Shown here: positions 54,942 through 64,000 of the stretch, in pieces
Numbering within the stretch: position 1 is the first letter of the stretch
Layout: each line of letters begins with the position of its first letter
Source: Thamnidium elegans
Lineage: Eukaryota > Mucoromycota > Mucoromycetes > Mucorales > Mucoraceae
DNA length: 64,000 nucleotides
Assembly (NCBI GenBank): GCA_025201345.1
Contig: JAIXMG010000035.1
Coordinates: forward strand, 186,001 to 250,000
Reading direction: 5' to 3'
Made by a program: the position numbers and the translations under genes
The notes under the pieces: generated by a model
Seen by the model: the letters and a program-made list of their open reading frames with translations, nothing else
Told to the model about the DNA's origin: nothing
Database searches by the model: none

Positions 54942-57243
54942 ATGGAGACAACAATGTGTATTCAGTGGAAATCCAATCATTTGGGTTGTGTTTACTATTC
55001 AAGTCATAGCTTAGAATTACTTTTGATGGAAGATATAAAGGAATCAAATCAGTTTGAGTATATTACTATGTGTGCGCAGTAAAGAAATGTATCTTTTTTG
55101 CATAAAAACCTTACGTGTCAATTTTTTATTTGCAGTGATCGCTCAAATATTACCGAAATTGATCATTCTTCCAGATACAAGTGAGGACGAACTATTTGAG
55201 TACTTTGATAAAGAACATGGTAGTGTAATATAATACATGCGTTTATAAATCGTATTCAATTTCTTTATAGGTGTTTCAATTGAAATTAAAAAAATACGCT
55301 CAAAGGATTTTTCGTTTGAGAAGGGAAGATATATGCTGTTAAATTGGTTTATCCATAAACTACAATTGCAGCAGACTATGTACGAGCCTAATGATACTGA
55401 GGAAAGTCTAGCAAATCAAAATATGTTCATGGTAGACCCAGAAGAAGGGAGCAGAACACATGCTTATTTGCAATTAGAGGGACTTATTCATTTAGACACT
55501 AGTCAGTTGACTGTAAGTGATGTAATTCTCATTATTTGTTTTCTTTGCTAATAATAATAAGACTGGATGTGCCGGTGTACTATTAAAATATTTGCAAAAG
55601 ATTGAACAAGAAGAAGGTATTGATGGTAGTCAAAACGAGCTCTCAATCCAGCCTATCCTACTTCGAACTTTCTCATGGTATAAAATGTCTTTTTCTTTTT
55701 TTTTTAAAAAAAAAAGAACAAAACAAAAAGTGTAAGTTTCTAAACGTATACTATAGTGAAAAATGTATGCATGTTAATTCAGACACTATACAGTAAGTTA
55801 TCAAAATATGTGTATAATGTTATATGTATCAATCATCATCTTGTTTGCAGATCATTATGTATTTTTAATTCTGAATCACATCCAAATATGCATCAAAAGC
55901 ACAGAAAAGAAAGCCTTTCATTATTTGGTACGTAATAAAGAAAAAAATATATTTGTACACGCATCTCATATCTATACAGGTATTTTGAATAGAACTTCCA
56001 GTGTACTAGGAAAACGTCTGTTTGCGGAATGGGTATCAAAGCCTACAACCGATAAAGACGTACTAGATTATCGTCACGAATCTATTCGGTTTTTCTTGCA
56101 AGTCGATATGCGAGATATCGTACTGGAATTATCTAGTAACTTGAAGCATATCAAAAACATACATCATTTATTAACTAAAGTAAAAGAAAGCAAAGCAAAT
56201 CCAAATGATTGGCAAAATATCCTTAAAGTAAGCTTTTTAAAAACAAAAGTTTTATCGTTCTCACTCTTAACAAAATATTTTCAAAGTTCGCATACTATAC
56301 TATTCGTATATTGAGTTTGTTGAGTCAAGCCTATCGGTATGGATCTGATATATCGTTTATGAAAAATACAAGACGGTATATATCTATTGCAGAATATATG
56401 AAATTAGTAGGATCAGATATAAATGAGATTGTAAAGTGCCTAGTGTTTCTTTTTTTTTTCTTTTAATTATGCAACTAATGAAGTCATAATATAATTAGAT
56501 TGATTTCGAAACAAGCAAAGTAGAAGGTAGAATTATTGTAAAGGAGAAGGTCGATACTGTAAGTAAAATACGCATGATATACGACATAGCCGACTAATAA
56601 CCTCTACTTAGGAATTAGAATCACTTCGTGAAAAATACGAAGCTTTGGATACTTATTTGGTACCTTTTGTTTTATTTTATACTAGAAAAGTTTATGTTAA
56701 AATATTTTATGTAGCTTCAAGTATCACAAGAGATTAGCGCTGGGTTACCAGTAGGGTTAGGTGCTGTACTAAATGTAGTGTACTTTCCTCAATTAGGGTA
56801 TTTGATTACGCTACCACAATATCGAGCTAATTCAGGTGACAGCAAAAGTAACAGTAGTCGTAGTAGTAGCCATGTTGGTAGTTATTATGCCAAGTACTTG
56901 AGCGGGTTTGAGTTGCAGGTAAAGAAAAAATTGTTTAGTTTAATATGCACTTACTAGTAACATTTTTTTTTTTTTGTTAGTTTACAACTACCGAAAACAT
57001 GTATTATAAAAATGACAGAATGAAAGGTATGAAGTACATGTATATAAATCATTTTTACTCAAATTAAAATACAGAACTTGATGAAACTATTGGTGATATT
57101 CATGCAATGATCGCTGATAAAGAAATTGAAATTATTCAGGGGTTATCGGAACGCGTTTTACAACACACGGATCATTTTTCTGAGGCTTCAACTTTATTAT
57201 CAGAACTAGACTGGTAAAGAACAATAGAATTTAGATATCTAGG

Positions 57244-57280
<37 letters not shown>

Positions 57281-57979
57281 TATTTTTTTTTCCTATTGTG
57301 TAGTTTATTATCACTTTCTTTGGCGGCGTTAAGGTTCAACTATGTGGAGCCTACAATGACGATGGATGATTCTCTGATTATTACTCAAGGAAGGTAAGTT
57401 TTTTTTTCTTTTTTTTGCGTATGAAATAACTAAGATTTTTTTTGTTGTTGAAAAGGCATCCATTACAAGAATTATGTGTCGATGTGTTTATTCCCAATGA
57501 TACCTACTTGCAAGGCGGGAAGGGGTTTATAAGTAAAAAGAGCGACAAATTATCCAGTTTCTATCAAAGTGAATGTCTAACCCAATTAGAGGACCAATTA
57601 GCCAGTGGCTCAAAGGGACCTACTACGCTAGCAAAAGAGAGCAATGTAACTTTAGGACCAGCAACGGAGCAAGTTCCAGTAGAACGAAATACAGAAACCC
57701 AAACAGAAACACAAGATATAAATAGTGTTCAAATTGTAACAGGAGCAAACTTTTCAGGGAAAAGTGTTTACTTGAAACAAATTGCACTTATTGTATATAT
57801 GGCTCATATTGGAAGGTTAATATTATTCTCAGATGAAATAAAATGTTACTCATGTTTTTATTTATTGTAGTTATGTACCAGCTGAAAAAGCAATAATAGG
57901 TATTACAGATAAATTGTTTACAAGAATTCAAACATCAGAAACTGTATCTAAGGTATTACATTGATTACATTAAATTGAC

Positions 57980-58012
<33 letters not shown>

Positions 58013-58862
58013 TTTCTTCTCAAAAACTCATTTTCAATTTAGCCACAGAGTGCGTTTGCTTTTGATTTACAACAAATATGTCGAGCTTTAAATAATTCAA
58101 CAAATCATACTCTAGTTATAATCGATGAATTCGGAAAGGTAAATCTATCTAGAATATCTCACTCCTCATGTCTCTCCTTTTTTTTTTATATATGTATACA
58201 GCATATTACTCCTCGATCATTACATGCGCTAATAAACTTATAGGGAACCGATAGCTCGGATGGTGCAGCATTATTCTGTTCAGTTATAGGGTACTTTTTA
58301 TCGAAACGCGAAACATGTCCTAAAATAGTAGCTAGTACACACTTTCATGGTATTGTGATTGACATATGTCAAAAATTAAGAGTGGGTTGAATTAAATTTA
58401 TAATATAGATTTAATAAGTCAAGATATATTATCAGCACAAGATGGTATCACCTTATCTCAAACCGAAATCTTGAGCCGTCAACTTAGAACGAAACAAGAA
58501 GAGGATCAAGGAGAAGAAGGAGATGAAGTTGTATTCTTGTATCGCATTGTACCTGGAAAAGGGCCAAGTGCTTCCTACGGAATATGGTGTGCTGGTATTG
58601 CAGGGTTACCATCTAGTACAATTGAAAGAGGTAAACCTAATTAAAAATATAAAAATATGTGTTGATTAAATAACATGCGTTTGTGTAAGCCATTGAATTA
58701 TCTGAATGCTTTCAAAATGATAAACCAATTGAAAAAATTGATACGGATCAAGAAAATTATAAAATGTTAAAACTAATCAAGGATGATTTCCTTGAAGCAG
58801 ATTTAAGTCAAATCAATGCAGACAATTTGATATCATCCATTGAATCATTATTTAAAATGTAA
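54942..58862 (+). CDS. MSH5: MSH5, meiotic MutS homologue
   Basis: A gene of many exons (about 15) that I joined by conserved sequence rather than base-exactly. It starts METTMCIQWKSNHLGCVYYSSHSLELLLMED, as MSH5 does (no mismatch-recognition domain I). Middle parts include FGILNRTSSVLGKRLFAEWVSKP (lever domain start). The ATPase domain has Walker A TGANFSGKSVYLKQ, DEFGKGTDSSDGAALFCSVI (Walker B and signature) and ASTHFHDL, split over several introns. Msh4-Msh5 clamps stabilise recombination intermediates and promote crossovers. The conserved parts have no internal stops, so the gene looks intact. T-runs of about 30 lie in two introns (57243-57277, 57980-58011). The first exon/intron border near 55070 is uncertain. 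Confidence 0.88.
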
Positions 58863-58966
58863 AAAAAAAAAAAATTGTTACATGTACGAATTTATTTTAC
58901 AGCTGGTAAAAAGTACAACATACTATATTAAAAAATCAACTTGTCTATATATACTCTTTTTTTTTA

Positions 58967-58998
<32 letters not shown>

Positions 58999-59505
58999 AA
59001 TAATAATAATAATAAAAAATGTGAAGAATAGTATATCTATATAATTTGTAACCATAGTAACAAGAACTAAAAAAAAAAACTTTTTTTTTCTAGTATAAAT
59101 CAAGAAATTACAAGAAAAGAAAAAAGACTATTATTAGGAGAAGGAGAAGAAAGCATATGATGGAGAAAAATAAGAATTGCACCTTTATTTATTTTGTGTT
59201 CTACTCAAGCAAAACACACTTTAGTGTTTATACTACATATGATTCTCTGCAGTAATTTTTTTCTAAAAAAAAAAAAAAAAAAAGATTGATGTAACAAACA
59301 ATAGTTTAAGGTGGCAATTAAACAAAGGAAAGAAAAAAAAGAACGTCCCCTTAGTAACAAAAAAAAAAAAATAGGTGGTATTATTTTTAATTATATTCCT
59401 TAGCTATTTTTGAACTTGGCACTATATTTATCTCTCTCTTTTTTTTCCCTTTTCTTCTTTTTCCCTCTTTTCTTCTTCTTTTTTTTTCTTCTTAAATAAT
59501 AAAAA
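58863..59505. other. Intergenic region
   Basis: Between the MSH5 stop and the casein kinase start. It contains poly-T/poly-A runs, an AAT-type repeat at 58999-59020 and a pyrimidine-rich leader (59435-59495, ctctttttttccc...) just before the kinase ATG, typical of a 5' UTR region. No gene is seen. Confidence 0.5.
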
Positions 59506-60995
59506 ATGACAAATCAACCGCCAAATCCATCGACAAATAATGTCGTTGGTGTACACTTTAAAGTCGGTAAAAAAATTGGTGAAGGAAGTTTCGGCATAAT
59601 TTATGAAGGTATTATGTTTCCGCTAAAGTCAAAAATAATTGTTTTGCTTACATTTTTTTTCTATAAGGTACCAACTTGTTAAACAACCAACAAGTAGCTA
59701 TAAAGTTTGAACCAAGAAAGAGTGATGCACCTCAATTACGAGATGAGTATAGGACTTATAAAATCATGGCCGGTACAGGTAAAGAAAAAAAAAGCATACT
59801 AGTAAAATAACAAAAATATATTAATCCCCGCCTGATTTAATGATCTCATAGAGGGCGTGCCAAAAGCATATTATTTTGGACAAGAAGGGTTACACAATAT
59901 ATTAGTGATTGATTTGTTAGGACCAAGTTTAGAAGATATGTTTGATTATTGTGGTAGAAAATTTTCTGTAAAGACAGTTGCCATGTTGGCAATTAGCATG
60001 GTAAAACAAAATTATTATTTATATATAGGGCCTTTTTTTTTAAAAAAAACATGTATTTTTTTTTATTATTATAGATTACTCGTGTGGAAACAATTCACGA
60101 AAGAGATTTAATTTACCGTGACATCAAACCTGATAATTTCCTTATAGGAAAACCAGGCACGTCATCTGAAAACGAGGTCTTTGTAGTTGATTTTGGTATG
60201 GCAAAAGCTTACCGCGATAAAGTAACTAAGCAACATATTCCTTATCGAGAAAGAAAGAGTCTTTCAGGAACAGCACGTTATATGAGTATTAATACGCATT
60301 TGGGAAGAGGTAAAAAAAAAAAAAAAAGAAACATACAGGGTGAAACATGTAATTAAATTTCTATATATATATTATTTTAGAGCAATCTCGTCGAGATGAT
60401 TTAGAGGCATTAGGACACGTTTTTTTGTACTTTCTTAGGGGTTCTTTACCATGGCAAGGATTAAAGGCCGCTACCAATAAGCAAAAGTACGAAAAGATTG
60501 GAGAGAAAAAACAGACTACTGGTATTCGAGTATTGTGTGAAGGGTTTCCTAGTAAAGTCTTTTATAATTAGATCACAACACGAGTGACTAAATATATATA
60601 TATTTTTTTTGTGTGTAGATCAATTTGTAAAATATGTGCAATATTCACGTAAGCTTGGATTTGACGAAAAACCAGATTATAATTGGTTACGTGGATTATT
60701 TCAAGATGTATTAATGCACTTGGATGACAATGACGGTATTTACGATTGGCAACTGTTAAATGGTGGTAAAGGTTGGCAAAGTATCGCTAAAGAAAAACGT
60801 CAATCACGTACAAAAAAAGTATTGGGTCTTCCACCTATACCACCACAAACACAAGACGAAGCTACAAAAGCTCATCAGACACTACAAGAACCAACAAAAC
60901 ATCATAATCTTTCTTCTAATAATAATATGAATAGTAATACTTCTAGAAATGCATGGTCAAAAGTCAAGTCATTATTAACATGTGGTATTTTCTAA
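59506..60995 (+). CDS. Casein kinase I
   Basis: Six or so exons give a Ser/Thr kinase of about 370 aa of the CK1 family. Visible are [11 protein letters not shown] (Gly-rich loop), VAIKFEPRK (ATP-binding Lys), [28 protein letters not shown] (catalytic loop), [11 protein letters not shown] (DFG) and the CK1-specific [33 protein letters not shown], which replaces APE. After the kinase core comes a Gln/Asn/Thr-rich tail ending SLLTCGIF. The sequence is nearest to the plasma-membrane Yck1/2-type kinases; a cysteine four from the end could be lipidated as in Yck proteins, but the usual Cys-Cys end is missing. CK1 kinases act in nutrient sensing, endocytosis and morphogenesis. Confidence 0.95.
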
Positions 60996-61143
60996 TATTC
61001 TACTTTTTTATATATCCCCCCTTTTCCTCCTCCTCTTTATTCTACACACACACCAAAAAAAAAAAAAAGCATTATATCATTACATCTTAACATTAATACT
61101 TCTCAAAAGTGCAAAAAAAAAAATACATACTAATAATAATATT

Positions 61144-62974
61144 TTATTCGAGTTTGATTTGATCCATAATTTCCTTTATAGTGCTGGGATATTTAGTATG
61201 TCCTTCTAAATCCAATTCAATATTTTCAATTCTTGGTACATCTTTTACTGGTTCTAAACCAGCAACATTAGTAGCTAACGAATGTAGTCGGTAAACATAG
61301 GCTAATACCCAATCATTGGGTGTATAACAATTAACGAATCGACCAGATACTACGTGAGTAGCGTTACGCCATTCCAAACTTTCTTCTGTAGAAATAGGCG
61401 CACCCATCATCACCACATTATCTACAAGTCCGTAACGCCCCCTTTCTTTTAGTTCTTGTAAACAATGCCAAATAACTAGACATCCACAACTATAGGCAAC
61501 CTATATATGCATTTAAGTTTTTTTTTTATTGAGTATATTTTATTAGTATTATTATTATTTACCAAATTACAAGGTCTATTGCCTTGTACCCGTTCTTCTA
61601 AAATATCAGCCAGTACTAAAATTTTTTGGAATAAGTGTATAGCACACATATTTAATATAAATTTACAACTTTACCAACACCTGCTTTTCTTGAACGATCA
61701 ACTACCAACTGCCAAGGATTATCAATGACATCAGCGACTTTTAAAATGGTTACAGGTAAAGCAACTGCAGCTATGATGATAATATATAAGTTAATACACA
61801 ACATCATTCAAGCATAGAAAAAAAAACATACCAAAAAATGCATGAAGTACAGTCGCTTTTGCTACTTCCATACCTGCATAATTAATAGCAGAATCTCTTA
61901 TAAACTTTCTAAAAGCGTACCCAAGACCTAATAAACTCTCTGTTTCATATTCCAAACAATATATATCTGTAGTACTTCTTATTCTTTCAAATGCGTGTTC
62001 CCAAGGGGTCTATATAACATATAAATAAAAAAATTGCGCAAGCATTTTACTAATTACCTTTGTTTCCGCTTTATCTTCTAGTAAAAAACCAGATATACAA
62101 ATTGTACAATGAAGTGCAGGTACTGGAGGTAAGTCGGGATCATTAAGAATCTGTTTAAATTCAAATTGTTCAATTCCTTTCATACGTCGATGCATTTTCC
62201 AACCTGCTAATCCTCCACCAGTTAAACCAAATAAGCTTGTCACTAATGCTACACCGCCAGCTGTTGCGAAAAAAGTAGCACCGGTTACACCTACTAACAA
62301 TGGAGCCAATAATGGAGCAGCAAGACCACCTGTCAAAGCTAAATGTGTATAGAATTTTTATTAAATATTTATGTACATGACGTAAATAAAGATAATTTAC
62401 CAATCAATGCACCACCTCCAATAATACCAGCACCAGTAGCTAACCATTTAAAGGCTTGCTTCTTTTTACTAGCGTCTTGCATTGCTTTTTTAGCCGATAA
62501 ATCCATATTTTGCTCTACAGAGCTTTCATTTTTTTCTTGACTTTCTAATAAAGCATAATACATTTGTTGTGATACACTCTTTTCCACTGAGGTTAAATCT
62601 CCACGATAGAGCTTTAGTGAGCGCTCTAGTTGGAGTAAGAACTTGCGAGACCTGGAGTCATATATCATGGTCTTTTTGTCGCAAATTTGAAGGGCTAACG
62701 CAAGCAAGTCTACAAGTACCTCGATACGGATATCGCGGGTGGAGGTCGAGAGTATTGTCACAGCGTCTTGAGAGCTTTGCACACGAGATTCCAGTTGCGA
62801 TTGAGCTACCTTTAGGTACTTGAGAATGGCATCCCACCAATCGATGGACCAGGTTTCTCCAAGGATAGGCGCGGTTTGCGTAAGTGCTTGCGCTGATATT
62901 CTAGCAACCGCTAGACGTTGTTCGTGTGTCCACTCTTCTATTGAAAGTTTGATCAATGGTTTGTCTGTTGACAT
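61144..62974 (-). CDS. DUF726/TMCO4-like alpha/beta hydrolase, apparent frameshift
   Basis: Exons 62974-62401, 62338-62058, 62009-61832, 61772-61681, 61615-61563 and 61500-61144 encode about 510 aa. The family (DUF726; yeast Mil1, animal TMCO4) has an N-terminal helical part, two glycine-rich hydrophobic segments (WLATGAGIIGGGALI, and PLLAPLLVGVTGATFFATAGGVALV) and a C-terminal alpha/beta-hydrolase domain. The nucleophile elbow is VAYSCGC (Ser), with VMMGAPIS following and a late His region. In exon 4 the sequence reads ALPVTILK, then in another frame VADVIDNPWQLVVDRSRKAG. Both sides match the family, but the A6 run (T6 at 61739-61744 on the plus strand) has two bases too many. Either a homopolymer sequencing error or a real lesion is possible; the rest is intact. 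Confidence 0.85.
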
Positions 62975-63239
62975 TTAGTGGCGAGGAGTAAAAAAGGAAA
63001 AAAGCACTAGGAAAAAAAAAATAGTTTGGCGCTTTAAAAAAGACGCGGTATCTCAATTGTTCATAATGCATGTGAGAATGTTTATGAGTTACGTAAAATA
63101 GGTTGCTTTTTATTTATCTGAAATTTTGGAAAAATAAAAGACATGGGTACGGATAGAGACATTATCCATAACAAGATAGAACCCTTCTAATTCCGAGAAT
63201 TTACCTAACTGACTCAAGATTCCCTTTAAATAAAAACTC
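62975..63239. other. Intergenic region
   Basis: Upstream of the DUF726 gene, presumably its promoter. No feature is recognised before the transposase remnant. Confidence 0.4.
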
Positions 63240-63740
63240 AAGATAGTGATCAACTCTTGTGCCAGTCTTTGGTATTACTAACTTTTGTTTTACGGGCTAA
63301 GTTTTTTTTTTTTTTTTTTTTTACACATTTGAGCAACTTTGACAACGCAGGCTGTTGAAATTGCGTCAGGAATAGTGTGAGTTTCTGCTCTAGTAGCAGA
63401 AGTATCGATAACAGCCGATGTATTACGGGCGAATCTACTAAATGAAGGTCCCATATTAATATCGAAAGCAGATTCATCAGTAAAAATACAATTTTGTGCA
63501 TAATCTGCTGCACTCGCATCTGGTCTGGATACGTATCATATCGTTTCGAGCCACAGATTGACAGGAGATTTTCTTCATTGACAGATTGCAGTCATGTAAG
63601 ATAAAGCTGTTGATCGTGCTTTTCTTTAAACTAAAACCTTCCACGGCTTCGTCGGTTGTTGCATAAGGCTTTTTGTTGTAAGACTCAATAATATGCTTCC
63701 TTTGTTCTTTTTGAAGCTGACTCCGAGGACAATTAAACAT
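63240..63740 (-). pseudogene. Degenerate Tc1/IS630-type transposase fragment
   Basis: Minus strand. The first frame (63740-63477) begins MFNCPRSQLQKEQRKHIIESYNKK and continues GFSLKKSTINSFI, a helix-turn-helix-like start of a transposase. After a frame break the sequence NCIFTDESAFDINMGPSF (first catalytic Asp region) is followed by ARNTSAVID, ATRAETHTI and AISTACVVKVA, typical of another Rhizopus/Mucor-type IS630 lineage. The catalytic domain is then lost in a T-run at about 63302. It differs from the transposase at 47.6-48.6 kb. Not functional. Confidence 0.65.
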
Positions 63741-63951
63741 GCTCGTCTGCTTTTCATAAATGTTCCAACCAGGCTCGTTCTTTAATTTTTTGGCCCAACC
63801 TTGACTAATCTTGGCGGTTAACAGTAGTATTAACTGTCACTTTTCGGCTAATCATTTTTCAAGTTTCCAGGAAATATATAAAAAAACTTGTCTTTCCCCT
63901 TAAGAAGGACTCTGTTTTTTTTTTACTCGATAACCAAAAAAAAAAAAAAAA

Positions 63952-64000
63952 ATGTCTGCAAAGAATTTCTTTACGTTATTGGACCAGTATAGGATAACAG
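63952..64000 (+). CDS. Partial gene cut by window end
   Basis: An ATG preceded by a long A-run and a T-run, as before many genes in this window, opens the frame SAKNFFTLLDQYRIT and runs off the end. The remaining final base pattern (aggataacag) gives no product clue. Only 16 codons are visible. Confidence 0.5.
   Translation, partial: MSAKNFFTLLDQYRIT

Noticed and set aside
58999..59020. AAT trinucleotide repeat and neighbouring A/T runs as a possible origin of replication
   Set aside because: Such AT-rich runs are everywhere in this window, and nothing distinguishes this one.

Overview
The window looks like nuclear DNA of an early-diverging filamentous fungus, most likely a member of the Mucorales (Mucoromycota). 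The reasons are very AT-rich intergenic DNA with many long A/T homopolymers, intron-rich genes with short GT..AG introns (mostly about 45-100 nt), clearly fungal proteins (ACR3, APP1, ATG3, Zn2Cys6 regulator, ATP11, VPS72), and degenerate DDE transposases resembling those common in Rhizopus/Mucor-type genomes. The species is not fixed by the sequence. I rebuilt exon structures by hand. For most genes the summed exon length is a multiple of three and the joined protein matches its family.

Layout. 0-11 kb: arsenite exporter ACR3 (-), a 2.1-kb gene-poor gap, APP1-type phosphatidate phosphatase (+), NatC catalytic subunit NAA30 (-) divergent from a CtIP/Ctp1/Sae2-like DNA end-resection factor (+), and a Zn2Cys6 regulator (+). 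11-25 kb: a 3-kb gap, a secreted expansin-like (double-psi beta-barrel) protein (+), a Dal5/TNA1-type MFS permease (-), SWR1 subunit VPS72/YL1 (-), an orphan gene with tandem repeats after its stop (-), and a divergent pair of mitochondrial assembly factors, ATP11 (-) and OXA1 (+).

25-34 kb is accessory, repeat-dominated DNA. It has a foldback-like dispersed repeat, a repeat module in front of an unknown ORF, and a roughly 5.1-kb cassette bounded by long (about 390 bp) inverted repeats. The cassette carries an uncharacterised gene, a 250-bp tandem duplication and, inside its left arm, a nested insertion with a transposase remnant. 34-47 kb returns to housekeeping genes: a TM2-domain membrane protein (-), a small conserved fungal protein (-), a GT-A-like glycosyltransferase (+) convergent with phosphoglucomutase (-), ATG3 (+) divergent from phosphoglucomutase, the decapping activator Scd6/LSM14 (+), and a UraA-type NCS2 nucleobase permease (-).

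47.6-52.2 kb is a second mobile cassette: an IS630/Tc1-type transposase remnant, then two convergent paralogues resembling PD-(D/E)XK nucleases, then an inverted partial copy of the same transposase. Copies of a palindrome-based repeat lie outside the two genes. It ends about 80 bp past the stop codon of NSF/SEC18. 52-64 kb: NSF/SEC18 (-) divergent from meiotic MSH5 (+), a casein kinase I (+), a DUF726/TMCO4-type alpha/beta hydrolase (-) with an apparent frameshift, another degenerate transposase, and the first codons of a gene cut by the window end. No rRNA, tRNA or CRISPR was recognised.
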